Below, one piece after another: positions 53,347 to 63,339 of a stretch of 64,000 nucleotides of DNA. The stretch comes from Nitrospira sp. (GTDB taxonomy: Bacteria > Nitrospirota > Nitrospiria > Nitrospirales > Nitrospiraceae): assembly GCA_005116835.1 (NCBI GenBank), contig SWDM01000013.1, positions 62,001-126,000 on the forward strand, written 5' to 3'. The translations under genes were made by a program, and so were the position numbers. The first letter of the stretch is position 1. Each line of letters begins with the position of its first letter. Below the pieces are notes generated by a model. That model made no database searches. It was given only the letters and a program-made list of their open reading frames with translations, and was not told the DNA's origin.

Positions 53347-54832
53347 TAACCAGCGACCCAAACAGCCGGTCGTAGGTATCAGCCGAACGGGCCCAAGACA
53401 CATCCGTTTTCATCCCTGCCTCAACCAGTTGTTCCCACCTCGATTGGTCCTGATACAACGCTATAGCCTGACGTAATACCAGCAGAAGAGCCTCTGCCTT
53501 GTCCTCTTCAACATGAAACCCCGTCGCCCCTCCCGCTTCCCGAACCTGTGAGGTGAGAGGTATGACGGTATCTGCCAACCCGCCCGTTTTCCTCACCACT
53601 GGAACCGTTCCATAACGGAGGCTGTAGAGCTGACTCAGCCCGCATGGCTCATACCTCGACGGCATCACAATCATATCTGCTCCGGCTTCGATACGATGGG
53701 CTAGCCCTTCATCGAAGCCGATACGCAGTCCAATTCTAAGTGGATAGCGGGCCTGGAGGATTTTAAATTTTGCTTCAAGCTCTGGCTCTCCGGTTCCCAA
53801 AATCACCAACTGCAGATCCATGGCCATCAATTGCGGGACGATGGCCTCGACGAGATCCAAGCCCTTCTGTGGCGTCAATCGGGCAATCACACTGAGAAGC
53901 GGAACCGCTGTCTCCGGCAACTGAAACTCTCGTTGCAGCATCCGTTTGCAGAGCTGCTTCCCTGAACGATCAGATACCGAGTAGTTGGCCGGCAGATAGG
54001 AGTCGGTTTCTGGATTCCATCGAACGGTATCGATACCGTTCAGAATTCCGCTGGGTAAGTTCGCTCGATTGCGCAATACGCCTTCGAGCCCAAACCCAAA
54101 TTCCGGCGTGAGGATTTCCTGCGCATAGGTGGGGCTGACCGTCGTCACGTAGTCGGCAAATACAATTCCCCCCTTGAGCAAATTCACGGATCCATAATAC
54201 TCAAGGCCAGCGGGATTATACAGCGATGGCGGCAACCCTGTTTTCTCAAATTGATTTTCGGGAAAGAGTCCTTGATATCCGACATTGTGCAGTGTCAGTA
54301 CCGTGCGCACCCCCTGTGCCTCTGGTCGATCTCGATCGATGGTCTTGAGATACACCGCGCACAACGCTGCTTGCCAATCATGGAGATGGAGGACATGGGT
54401 TTCCCATTGGCATGAAGCTCGAAGGTACGCCATCACTTTGATCGTGGCGCGGCAAAGAAATGAAAACCGGTCAAGGTTATCAGGGTAGTCGGCCCCCTGA
54501 TCCTGATAGAGGCCAGGCCGGTCGTACAAGGCCTCGTTCCGGATCGTCCATACCCGCACGCGACCGTCACCTTCGCCCACAGGGATGACGTCTTCCTCTA
54601 TCAGCGTGTCTACAAGCCCCTGCGGTGTCGGCACATGGAGCCGACAGACGGAACGAAAGGATCGTCCTGACTCGCTCAAACAACGGTAGTGTGGGAGCAG
54701 AAGAATGACGTCGTGGCCAAGTTTTGCCAACTCAATCGGCAATGCGCCTGCGACATCGGCGAGCCCGCCGGTCTTGGCATAGGGGACCGCCTCGGAGGCG
54801 ACCATGAGCAGGTTCAGGGGATGCTGCGTCAT
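53333..54832 (-). CDS. glgA: Glycogen synthase
   Basis: The 499-aa GT5 enzyme transfers glucose from ADP-glucose. It has the ADP-glucose site KTGGLADVAGALP (Lys20), HVLHLHDWQAAL, LSVIARLTPQKGLDLVEAIV, and MPSRYEPCGLSQLYSLRYGT with the catalytic Glu. Its ATG overlaps the lipoprotein stop (ATGA). The last four residues (RGPG) and the stop come from the adjoining family A repeat. Glycogen metabolism seems unrelated to the EPS block. Confidence 0.95.
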   Translation of the reverse strand: MTQHPLNLLMVASEAVPYAKTGGLADVAGALPIELAKLGHDVILLLPHYRCLSESGRSFRSVCRLHVPTPQGLVDTLIEEDVIPVGEGDGRVRVWTIRNEALYDRPGLYQDQGADYPDNLDRFSFLCRATIKVMAYLRASCQWETHVLHLHDWQAALCAVYLKTIDRDRPEAQGVRTVLTLHNVGYQGLFPENQFEKTGLPPSLYNPAGLEYYGSVNLLKGGIVFADYVTTVSPTYAQEILTPEFGFGLEGVLRNRANLPSGILNGIDTVRWNPETDSYLPANYSVSDRSGKQLCKRMLQREFQLPETAVPLLSVIARLTPQKGLDLVEAIVPQLMAMDLQLVILGTGEPELEAKFKILQARYPLRIGLRIGFDEGLAHRIEAGADMIVMPSRYEPCGLSQLYSLRYGTVPVVRKTGGLADTVIPLTSQVREAGGATGFHVEEDKAEALLLVLRQAIALYQDQSRWEQLVEAGMKTDVSWARSADTYDRLFGSLVRGPG

Positions 54833-55338
54833 CGAGTAGCCGGCACTTCAAACCTGGACCGGAACTTCTCCTCGTGCTGCCAGCTGTGTCCCAGCTCATG
54901 GAGTTGCGCCGCAGTCAACGCTTCGCGATAGACGAGCCGTTCTTCAAAAAATACTACGAGCCACCCACGGTCAGGATAAGCCAGAAACAGCGCATCGCCG
55001 GCCTCAATACGGACCTCCCAGCCACGCGGCGGCTCTCCCATCGCCAACCGCGACCGTGGAATCAGCTCATCGTCTTTCATGCCGAAGAACTGCATGAATC
55101 CGGCATGCTGATACGCCGGTATTCCCCATGCCTTGACGAATGCCTGGGGAGCCAACTGATTGAGCGCCAACTTATTGTTTTGCACCATGCGTTCCTGCTC
55201 TTCCAACGAAGGCATCACGCTGCAACCCAAGTCCGACACGAGAGTCGCCACAATGAACAGACCTGTCCATCCTAAGCGCTGGAAATAGTTCCCCCTGTTC
55301 CCCTGAGCCATACGTGGTATTGGTCTGACCGTACCCAT
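54829..55338 (-). CDS. Hypothetical lipoprotein
   Basis: The 169-aa protein has a membrane segment ending ATLVSDLGC, with Cys39 the probable lipidation site, then a soluble part (QAFVKAWGIPAYQHAGFMQF, RGWLVVFFEERLVYREALTA) with no recognised family. AAGGA lies six bases before the ATG at 55338. It starts 8 bp after the DUF971 gene and overlaps glgA by four bases. Confidence 0.75.
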   Translation of the reverse strand: MGTVRPIPRMAQGNRGNYFQRLGWTGLFIVATLVSDLGCSVMPSLEEQERMVQNNKLALNQLAPQAFVKAWGIPAYQHAGFMQFFGMKDDELIPRSRLAMGEPPRGWEVRIEAGDALFLAYPDRGWLVVFFEERLVYREALTAAQLHELGHSWQHEEKFRSRFEVPATR

Positions 55339-55346
55339 AAGTTTCC

Positions 55347-55703
55347 TTACATCAAACGCCGGGTCTTTGGCTCAATCGGCTTCACAGGCTGACAGATATC
55401 GCACTGGCAAAGCCGCCGAAGAAGCGCATAGGAATAAATCCCCGTATCGTGGCCATCGCTCCAGCTGAATTGCAATGCATACCGCCCGACCGACTGCACA
55501 TCCTGCAGCATAATCAACATTGGCACATCGTCAGGCTGCAACCGCCGTGCGCCGGACCATTCGTCTACACAAGCGGCACAGGGACATTGCTGCCGAAGAT
55601 ACCTCACGGGGTAGACAGCCTTGTGTCCATCGTTCCATTCGATTCCCAACACGCCCTTCTCAATCCAGGCCATGTCTTTGGGTTCACACATCGTCTCTGC
55701 CAT
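55347..55703 (-). CDS. DUF971 domain protein
   Basis: The 118-aa protein has the pattern of DUF971 (the N-terminal domain of gamma-butyrobetaine hydroxylase): GVLGIEWNDGHKAVYPVRYL, then RQQCPCAACVDEWSGAR and ALQFSWSDGHDTGIYSYALL. It has CPCAAC and CQCDIC cysteines that could bind metal. Family members are often linked to iron-sulfur metabolism. AAGGAG precedes the ATG by nine bases. Confidence 0.85.
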   Translation of the reverse strand: MAETMCEPKDMAWIEKGVLGIEWNDGHKAVYPVRYLRQQCPCAACVDEWSGARRLQPDDVPMLIMLQDVQSVGRYALQFSWSDGHDTGIYSYALLRRLCQCDICQPVKPIEPKTRRLM

Positions 55704-55728
55704 CTTTACAAACTCCTTCTTGCAAGCC

Positions 55729-55834
55729 TAGGGGCACAGGCTGAAGGGGTTCAGGCTGAAGCGTTCGGACCTCCTACCTTCAGCCTGAACCCCTTCGGCC
55801 TGTACCCCTAATCTGAGCCTGAACCCCTTCAGCC
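55729..55834. repeat. Intergenic repeat family A
   Basis: Inverted repeat between the recO stop and the DUF971 start. Confidence 0.78.
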
Positions 55835-55845
55835 CATCTACCTCC

Positions 55846-56598
55846 TCATGACGGATATGACAGAAAATTTACAGGAGGTAGTTGCCTGCCTGCCACAACG
55901 GTGACATACCCTTCAATCGCGTTTTCCACTTCATGCCGAACCTGACCGGCGGCCTTCAGACGATCGATCACAGCGGGCGAAAGCCGCAACGCCTGGTGCA
56001 AGAACGCCAAACTCCCTCGTGAGAGAGGTAGGCAGCGGAACGTGTGGCGCGCAGCACAGACCATACAGACCAGCCCTCCAGAGACAGGGGAGAATTGCAG
56101 ATCTCCTAACAACCGGCCCTTTCCACAAGCGGCACAGTGGTCGGTCTGAGGACGAAATCCGGTAAGACCCAACAGGCGAATCTGAAACAGCAAGGCCGTC
56201 AATGCCGGATCCTGGCTCACGACTAAGGCGCGCAGACCCTGTTCAAGCGTCTCAAAGAGCAGTTGATCCGGATCTCCATCCGGCGTCACCGCACCCACCA
56301 CATTGACCATCCTGGCTGCAGCGGTCATCAGCGTCAAGTCTTCGCGGAACCGCAAAAACGGCTCCACGAGGTCGACCTGAGACACTCTATAGAGCGAATC
56401 GCCTGACTTTTCGAACAGGTTCAGATGGCAAATGGTGAGCGGCTCGAGCGAGGCGCCAAGTCGGCTCTTCATTCTCCGAGCCCCCCGAGCCACCGCGCGA
56501 ACTTTTCCTATCTCCTTGGTATAGAAGGTAACGATACGATCTGCATCACCCCATTTCCGGCTTTTCAGTGTGATCGCAGCGGTCTTGATCAGCGGCAT
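55846..56598 (-). CDS. recO: DNA repair protein RecO
   Basis: The 250-aa protein has the N-terminal OB fold (IKTAAITLKSRKWGDADRIV, KVRAVARGARRMKSRLGASL), a central helical region, and a zinc finger with CAACG and CMVCA. RecO helps load RecA at gaps with RecR. The length is normal. It lies downstream of mgtE with family C text between. Confidence 0.92.
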   Translation of the reverse strand: MPLIKTAAITLKSRKWGDADRIVTFYTKEIGKVRAVARGARRMKSRLGASLEPLTICHLNLFEKSGDSLYRVSQVDLVEPFLRFREDLTLMTAAARMVNVVGAVTPDGDPDQLLFETLEQGLRALVVSQDPALTALLFQIRLLGLTGFRPQTDHCAACGKGRLLGDLQFSPVSGGLVCMVCAARHTFRCLPLSRGSLAFLHQALRLSPAVIDRLKAAGQVRHEVENAIEGYVTVVAGRQLPPVNFLSYPS

Positions 56599-56607
56599 GG
56601 AGGAGAT

Positions 56608-56790
56608 CCGTGAAACGTAAACCGTAAAACGTGAAAAGTTTCTGAGGAAGAGTGCTCGGCAGTCCTACGTGTCACGCTTCACGCATCATCTTGTTCCCTC
56701 ATCCAACTCTGACAATTCCACATTCACCACTCCTCATTCCCACTGCGCCTCACCCCTCACGCGTTTCACGCCTCACGTTTTACGGTTCCT
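56608..56790. repeat. Intergenic repeat family C
   Basis: TTTCACGCCTCACG, CGTAAAACGTGAAA and the phrase TGACAATTCCACATTCACCA, the last shared with 21393. Confidence 0.65.
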
Positions 56791-56791
56791 G

Positions 56792-58258
56792 CTAGCGAAG
56801 ATAATCCATGAACAGCGTAGCGAGGGAGAGATAAATAGTAATACCCGTGATGTCGTTGGCCGTCGTTACAAAGGGACCGGCCGCAACGGCAGGATCCACA
56901 TTCATCCGTTTCAGCAAAATAGGCATAAACGTCGCCATACTGGTCGAAACCATGAATGCGATAATCAGCGAGAGCCCCACGACCATGCCGAGAAACTCTT
57001 GATGCCAAATCCACCCGACGATCGTGAGAATCACGCCGCAGGCGAGCCCCATCAGGAGTCCAACTTTGATTTCCCTGAAAAACACGGCGCGCACATCTGT
57101 CAGCTCGATCAGCCCTGTCGCCAGCCCTCGTATAATGAGGGTCGAAGACTGGAGGCCTACGTTACCCCCCATGGCAGCGATGACCGGGATAAAACTGACG
57201 ATGGCCACCACTTCCTGAATCGTGTATCGAAACTCCCACAGAATCGCGCCTGAAAACAGGCTGCCGACGAGATTGGTAAAGAGCCATGGGAGCCGATGTT
57301 TTGCCGACGCCAGGCTGGAGGACTTCGAGACCGAATCCTCTTCGATCGCGCCGGCCATCTTGAGCATGTCCTCGGTCGCTTCTTCACGGATGACGTCCAC
57401 GACGTCGTCCACCGTGATGATACCGACCAGTCTGGTATCGCTGTCGATGACCGGAATCGCGAGCAGGTTGTAACTCGCCACCTGACGGGCGACCTCTTCC
57501 TGGTCCATGTCGACTGTCACGCTGATCACGTCTCGCGTGGCGATATTTTTCAGCGGTGTCACGGGAGGAACCGTCAGCAGCTGCCGGAGAGAGAGCACCC
57601 CGACCAATCGCTCATCCTTGTCGGTCACATAAATATAGAACACCATCTCCGCATCCGTCGCCAACTGGAGACGCCGGATGGCATCTTGCGCCGTCGCATC
57701 TTCCGGAAGCGCGAAAAACTCCGTCGTCATGATGCCGCCGGCCGTATCCTTCGGATACTTCAGCAAGTCGGCAACTTCCGTGGAATCCTCCGCCCTCATG
57801 AGCGAGAGGATTTCTTTGACCCGTTCTTCCGGCAGAACACCGAGGAGGTACGCCACATCGTCGGGGCCAAGATCTTTGATCAGCCAGGCAATATCCGAGT
57901 GCAGCAGGTCCGCCAGCACCTGATTGATGCTGTCGCTGTCGAGCTCGCTCAGCACTTGGCCTCGCTTCGACTCGCCTCGCACCAGTTCGAACACTTCCCG
58001 TTTTTCTTTCGGGGAAGACAGATGCATAATCACTTGCGCCACGTCGGCCTGGTGCATCCGGCCCAGCATCTTCGCAAGGTTGGTGATCGCACCCCGATGC
58101 AACAGCCGCTGCACCGACAACAGCACGATGTCGAACTTCGTCCGGCCCCGATCGGGCTGGTCACGGGCCACGTCGCGGAGAAGATCTTTGTCCGCTGGGC
58201 GAGGACGCGGATCCACCGGGTTCGTTTCTGGCATACGTTCTGTCGGCTGCATTGTCAC
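56792..58258 (-). CDS. mgtE: Magnesium transporter MgtE
   Basis: The 488-aa protein has the MgtE N domain (about 50-160), paired CBS domains (TTEFFALPEDATAQDAIRRL; PVIDSDTRLVGIITVDDVVD), and five membrane helices with the pore signature GNVGLQSSTLIIRGLATG. It is a Mg2+-gated channel in the inner membrane. The start is a GTG at 58258 or an ATG at 58252. Confidence 0.93.
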   Translation of the reverse strand: MTMQPTERMPETNPVDPRPRPADKDLLRDVARDQPDRGRTKFDIVLLSVQRLLHRGAITNLAKMLGRMHQADVAQVIMHLSSPKEKREVFELVRGESKRGQVLSELDSDSINQVLADLLHSDIAWLIKDLGPDDVAYLLGVLPEERVKEILSLMRAEDSTEVADLLKYPKDTAGGIMTTEFFALPEDATAQDAIRRLQLATDAEMVFYIYVTDKDERLVGVLSLRQLLTVPPVTPLKNIATRDVISVTVDMDQEEVARQVASYNLLAIPVIDSDTRLVGIITVDDVVDVIREEATEDMLKMAGAIEEDSVSKSSSLASAKHRLPWLFTNLVGSLFSGAILWEFRYTIQEVVAIVSFIPVIAAMGGNVGLQSSTLIIRGLATGLIELTDVRAVFFREIKVGLLMGLACGVILTIVGWIWHQEFLGMVVGLSLIIAFMVSTSMATFMPILLKRMNVDPAVAAGPFVTTANDITGITIYLSLATLFMDYLR

Positions 58259-58296
58259 ACGCTAAGCCTAAAAGTCTGAATGTCTTAAAGTCAGAA

Positions 58297-58362
58297 AGTC
58301 GTCAAGTCATCATGTCTTAGCTCGAGACGTGACGACTTTATGACATTATGGACTTGACGACT
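58297..58362 (-). repeat. Hairpin of AGTC words after era
   Basis: AGTCGTCAAGTC (58297-58308) and GACTTGACGACT (58351-58362) are perfect reverse complements; ATCATGTC and GACATTAT extend the stem inward. It begins three bases after the era stop and could serve as a terminator without a T-run. The adjacent AAAGTCTGAATGTCTTAAAG has the same words. Confidence 0.7.
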
Positions 58363-58364
58363 CT

Positions 58365-59249
58365 CTAATATCCCAATTCCGTGAGGGCATGCTCATCTTC
58401 CCGCCACGCCTCCCGCACCTTCACCCACAGCTGCAGATACACTTTCATCCCAAAGATTTGTTCCATGTCGCGTCTGGCATCGGTCCCGACCGATTTGAGC
58501 CTCTCCCCGTGCTTCCCGATCACGATCGCCTTATGCGACTCTCGTTCGACCAGCACCGTCGCGCTGATGCGCGCCAGCTTCCCCTCCTCGACAAACTCAT
58601 CGATCTCCACGGCAACCGAATAGGGCACTTCCTCATAGGTCTGGAGCAATATCTTTTCGCGAATCATTTCGGCCGCCAAGGTCCGCATCGACTGATCGGT
58701 AACGGTATCCGCGTCATAGGCCGCGTCCCCTTCCGAAAGATGAGCCACCGTGACGGACAGCAATCGATCGACATTATCCCCTGTTTCAGCCGACACGGGC
58801 ACCACGTCCGTCCAAGCGAATAGCCTGGCGTAGGCCTCCATCACCGGCAGCAACTTCAACTTATTGACCAGATCCACCTTGTTCAGCACCAAGATAATCG
58901 GCCGAGGGCGCTTCCTGACCGCTCCCTTCACATGATCGAGGACCAAGAGATCGCCGGGGCCCGGCAAACTGGTCGTGTCCATCAATACATAGACGATATC
59001 CGCCTCTTCCAGCACATCGACCGTGGTGCGGACCATGCGACGATTGAGCAGATGTTGCGGCTTGTGCAAACCCGGCGTATCGAGCAGCGCAATCTGCGCG
59101 CCAGGGACATGCACAACCCCCAGAATCCTCGTCCTCGTCGTTTGCGGCTTGTCCGAAACGATCGCAATCTTCTGCTCAAGCAATCGATTGAGCAGGGTCG
59201 ACTTGCCGACGTTCGGTCGTCCAATAATTGCGACTGTGCCAAATTTCAT
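58365..59249 (-). CDS. era: GTPase Era
   Basis: The ATG at 59249 gives a normal 294-aa Era; the extra 68 residues of the longer frame are antisense-like text from the upstream gene. Motifs are GRPNVGKS (G1), TTRTR (G2), DTPG (G3) and NKVD (G4), then a KH RNA-binding domain (VIGKHGERLKSVG). It binds the 3' end of 16S rRNA in small-subunit assembly. It starts four bases after the ftsB-like stop. Confidence 0.95.
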   Translation of the reverse strand: MKFGTVAIIGRPNVGKSTLLNRLLEQKIAIVSDKPQTTRTRILGVVHVPGAQIALLDTPGLHKPQHLLNRRMVRTTVDVLEEADIVYVLMDTTSLPGPGDLLVLDHVKGAVRKRPRPIILVLNKVDLVNKLKLLPVMEAYARLFAWTDVVPVSAETGDNVDRLLSVTVAHLSEGDAAYDADTVTDQSMRTLAAEMIREKILLQTYEEVPYSVAVEIDEFVEEGKLARISATVLVERESHKAIVIGKHGERLKSVGTDARRDMEQIFGMKVYLQLWVKVREAWREDEHALTELGY

Positions 59250-59253
59250 AAGG

Positions 59254-59604
59254 TTACGGGCGTGGCCGCTCTTGCGATGGTGATGGGACCAATTGATACA
59301 CAGTTTCGCCCTTGCGCACGTAACCGAGCTGCTCTCTCGCCAACTGTTCGACTTTTGCGGGATCATGTTCCAGCCGATCGATATCCTCCCGCAGGGTTCT
59401 GGTCGTTCGTTGCAACTCCTGCAGATCCACATCCAGCCGTTGGGCATGCTCACGCATGGAGAAGTACCGTGGCAGACCCATGTCGCCGAAGACCAGGACG
59501 ATCAACAACAGCAGACAGGCGCCGACACCGACATAGTGCACACCCGTGATGGCGCGACGCTGCCAATCGAGCCACTGCCTTCCCCGATTTCGCTTAATGA
59601 TCAT
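59254..59604 (-). CDS. ftsB: FtsB/DivIC-type septum formation initiator
   Basis: The 116-aa protein has a short basic N-terminus, one membrane helix (YVGVGACLLLLIVLVFGDMG), and a coiled coil (MREHAQRLDVDLQELQRTTR) followed by the family motif EQLAREQLGYVRKGETVY. It is expected to bridge FtsL and FtsQ in the divisome. Position directly after eno is the usual gene order in many bacteria. Confidence 0.9.
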   Translation of the reverse strand: MIIKRNRGRQWLDWQRRAITGVHYVGVGACLLLLIVLVFGDMGLPRYFSMREHAQRLDVDLQELQRTTRTLREDIDRLEHDPAKVEQLAREQLGYVRKGETVYQLVPSPSQERPRP

Positions 59605-59622
59605 CGTCGACCGTCCCTGTGA

Positions 59623-60912
<1,290 letters not shown>

Positions 60913-60946
60913 TTACTCCATCTAAAAAATCGAAAGTTATTCCCCT

Positions 60947-61177
60947 CTACTTCGTCGCAAAGTCGAACACAGGTGTTTGGAGCACTCGCGACGGCGATCG
61001 CTGTTCCCACACCGTCTTCTGCAACCGCTCAACCGTTTCTGGGCTGTACAGCCGTTCCCCACATTGGTCACAGACTTTGGCTGGCACATGCTCAACAACG
61101 ACTAACTTGTCATCCATTTGAATCGTATAGGTCACCAGTTCTTCATTCATTGGCGATCCACATGCATCGCATTTCAT
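60947..61177 (-). CDS. YgiT-type zinc-finger protein
   Basis: The 76-aa protein has CDACGSP and CDQCGER cysteine pairs, a YgiT/MqsA N-terminal-type zinc finger, with VTYTIQMDDKLVVVEHVPAK between. The helix-turn-helix part of full MqsA is absent. It is one base from the DUF4258 gene, the usual arrangement of this toxin-antitoxin-like pair, and 37 bp from eno. Confidence 0.85.
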   Translation of the reverse strand: MKCDACGSPMNEELVTYTIQMDDKLVVVEHVPAKVCDQCGERLYSPETVERLQKTVWEQRSPSRVLQTPVFDFATK

Positions 61178-61178
61178 G

Positions 61179-61484
61179 TTATCGCCTCCTTACCTTAAAC
61201 TCGATCCAAAGAGCAGGGGCTGGTTCATAGACCGTAACAATCTTCACTATGGGCCTGCTTGGGTCGCTGCATTGAATATGAATAGGACGGCCCGCTCTCG
61301 TCATTCCGAAAATCAAACAACTGGGACCATACTTGTCGTCCAGATACACCTCAATAACTTCGCCACCAGTAATAGCCTCTCGCAACTCCTGCACTAAAAT
61401 GTGGCGAATGATCGCCTGATCGACAGCATGTTGGGAGAATTCAAAGTCTCCCCGCACAACTCTCCGTCGAATCTCATCGATCAA
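61179..61484 (-). CDS. DUF4258 domain protein (probable toxin partner)
   Basis: The 101-aa protein has FEFSQHAVDQAIIRHILVQE, then GPSCLIFGMTRAGRPIHIQC and IVKIVTVYEP, matching DUF4258, which is related to RelE-fold toxins and is commonly paired with a YgiT-type zinc finger. The start is TTG at 61484, directly after the stop codon of the enolase fragment. No toxin activity is shown by sequence alone. Confidence 0.83.
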   Translation of the reverse strand: MIDEIRRRVVRGDFEFSQHAVDQAIIRHILVQELREAITGGEVIEVYLDDKYGPSCLIFGMTRAGRPIHIQCSDPSRPIVKIVTVYEPAPALWIEFKVRRR

Positions 61485-61544
61485 CTATTTTCTTCCCCAC
61501 GAATCCAAAATCTTCCGCCCCATGATCTCTCGAATCGCATTCAT
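61485..61544 (-). pseudogene. Enolase 5' fragment
   Basis: From the ATG at 61544 the strand reads MNAIREIMGRKILDSWGRK and TAG. Thirteen of the first seventeen residues equal those of the intact enolase, while about 37 of 51 bases agree. It is a degraded fragment of an enolase gene start placed directly before the DUF4258 gene. Confidence 0.75.
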
Positions 61545-61580
61545 TCCCTCTACCTTGAGTGCGGGTGGCGCTGACCTGGG

Positions 61581-61751
61581 AGCCCGTCCGCTTTTATTTT
61601 CCTTCTACTACTATTTACAGGGGATGGCCCGATTGGTCTCCAACTGCGCGCGTCCAACGAGGCCCTTCCGAGGGCGCGCGTTGCGCGAGCAAAGGAGACT
61701 AACGGGCCACCCCTCCCTTCCTACACCGGGCGGGGTGAGCGGCGGACGGGC
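61581..61751. repeat. Inverted repeat enclosing hairpin element copy 1
   Basis: AGCCCGTCCGC (61581-61591) and GCGGACGGGCT (61741-61751) are exact reverse complements, and the outward sequences (GTGCGGGTGGCGCTGACC and GGTCGGCGACAGGACCCGCG) also pair partly. Confidence 0.6.
61619..61713 (-). ncRNA. Structured hairpin element, copy 1
   Basis: Outer arms AGGGGATGGCCCG and CGGGCCACCCCT with GGTCTCC and GGAGAC enclose a core ACTGCGCGCGTCCAACGAGG that carries GCCCT-TCCG-AGGGC and CGCGCGTTGCGCGAGCAAAG. The core matches copy 2 at 61821, but the outer stem is different and still pairs. It may be an RNA element or a mobile palindrome; the strand is not certain. Confidence 0.55.
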
Positions 61752-61820
61752 TGGTCGGCGACAGGACCCGCGCGCACTACTTTTAACCAGTTCAGCATCC
61801 CTTATCTTCTACACCTTCAA

Positions 61821-61915
61821 GGGATGGGGCTGGGTTGCCTTCGACTGCGCGCGTCCAACGAGGGCCTTCCGAGGCCGCGCGTTGCGCGAGCAAAGAAGGC
61901 ACCCAGCCTCATCCC
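61821..61915 (-). ncRNA. Structured hairpin element, copy 2, at the end of gatB
   Basis: On the minus strand GGGATGAGGCTGGGTGCCTT pairs with AAGGCAACCCAGCCCCATCC. The core equals copy 1 except for the apical stem, GGCCT-TCCG-AGGCC, where the closing pairs have changed together. The outer stem starts within the last codons of gatB, so the mRNA end would fold into it. Confidence 0.6.
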
Positions 61916-63336
61916 AACCTCTTCTTCAGCAGCTCATTCACCTTCCCCGGATTCGCCTTGCCGCCGCTCGACTTCATCACCTGCCCCACCAGAAATCCCA
62001 GCACTTGCTGCTTGCCCTCTTTGAACTGCGCCACCTGTGTCTGGTTCTTTGCAAGCACGTCGCCGATGATCTTGTCGAGCGCCCCTTCGTCGGATACTTG
62101 AATGAGCCCTTTTTCTTGAACAATCTGTTCCGCTGTCTTTCCGCTGCTGTAGATCTCTGGAAAAATCTCGCGCGCGACTTTCAAACTGATCGTCCCCTGC
62201 TCGACCAACTGGAGAAGACTGACGAGCCGTTCGGGTGAAACAGGGGAAGCGCTGGCATCGGTGCCGGAATTATTTAGTTCTCTGGTCAGCTCACCCATCA
62301 CCCAATTACTCACCGTCTTGGGTTGATTGAACAGCTTTACACAGGATTCGAAGTAATCGGCCACCGCCTTCGATGCCGTCAATACTCCTGCATCGTATTC
62401 GGACAACGCAAACTCGTGAACAAACCTCGCCAGCCTGGAAGCAGGCAATTCAATCATCTGCTTCCGACACCCTTCGATCCATTCCTTCTCCAACTTCAAC
62501 GGCACCAGATCGGGATCGGGGAAATAACGATAATCGTGCGCTTCTTCCTTGGAACGCATCACCACCGTCTCGCCTCGGTCGAGATTCCATAGACGGGTCT
62601 CCTGGTTGATCTTGCCACCCTCGTTCAGCACCTTGGCCTGACGCTTGATCTCGTATTCGATGGCATCCTTGACGAACTTGAATGAATTGATGTTCTTAAG
62701 CTCAACCTTGGTCCCGAATGCCTTCTGACCCAACGGACGAAGAGAAAGATTCGGCTCGCAACGGAAGCTCCCTTCATCCATATTGCCGTCACAGACCTCA
62801 AGATACATCAGCACATCGCGAAGGCCTTTCAAATAAGCCACGACTTCATCGGCTGACCGCAAGTCCGGCTCTGTGACGATTTCCAACAATGGGGTTCCCG
62901 CCCTATTTAAATCGACGCGGCTCCCGTTGGCACCGGCGACATGAACACTCTTTCCCGCATCCTCTTCCAGATGGGCACGACGGATACGGACGCGCCGTGA
63001 GCCTTCACTTCCCGTAATCTCGATCCACCCATGCTCACAGATCGGCGCTTCGTATTGCGAAATCTGGTAACCCTTGGGCAAATCCGGATAGAAATAGTTC
63101 TTGCGCGCAAAGACATTGTTCGCCGCAATCGTGCAGTTCAGCGCCAGCCCTGCGCGCACCGCCATCTCCACTGCCGCCTGGTTGATCACCGGCAAGGTGC
63201 CCGGAAGCCCCAAACACAAGGGACAGGTCTGGCTATTGGCCGTGAGCCCGAAGACCGTCCCGCAGCCGCAGAACAGCTTGGACTTCGTCCGCAGCTGCGC
63301 ATGCACTTCCACGCCGATGACGACTTCGTACACCAT
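61909..63336 (-). CDS. gatB: Asp/Glu-tRNA amidotransferase subunit B
   Basis: The 475-aa protein starts [20 protein letters not shown] with FCGC and has [44 protein letters not shown], and the C-terminal tRNA-binding tail ([20 protein letters not shown]). It amidates mischarged Asp-tRNA(Asn) or Glu-tRNA(Gln) with GatA and GatC, which are not in the window. Length is normal. The YtxH gene ends three bases before it. Confidence 0.96.
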   Translation of the reverse strand: MVYEVVIGVEVHAQLRTKSKLFCGCGTVFGLTANSQTCPLCLGLPGTLPVINQAAVEMAVRAGLALNCTIAANNVFARKNYFYPDLPKGYQISQYEAPICEHGWIEITGSEGSRRVRIRRAHLEEDAGKSVHVAGANGSRVDLNRAGTPLLEIVTEPDLRSADEVVAYLKGLRDVLMYLEVCDGNMDEGSFRCEPNLSLRPLGQKAFGTKVELKNINSFKFVKDAIEYEIKRQAKVLNEGGKINQETRLWNLDRGETVVMRSKEEAHDYRYFPDPDLVPLKLEKEWIEGCRKQMIELPASRLARFVHEFALSEYDAGVLTASKAVADYFESCVKLFNQPKTVSNWVMGELTRELNNSGTDASASPVSPERLVSLLQLVEQGTISLKVAREIFPEIYSSGKTAEQIVQEKGLIQVSDEGALDKIIGDVLAKNQTQVAQFKEGKQQVLGFLVGQVMKSSGGKANPGKVNELLKKRLG

Positions 63337-63339
63337 CGT

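Noticed and set aside
57296-58279. 327-codon plus-strand frame opposite mgtE
   Set aside because: Shadow of the conserved MgtE reading frame; no start signal or family pattern.
61522-62238. 238-codon plus-strand frame across the hairpin elements and the gatB end
   Set aside because: Most of it is the duplicated hairpin elements and antisense gatB; the repeated RGRALREQRR text is element-derived.
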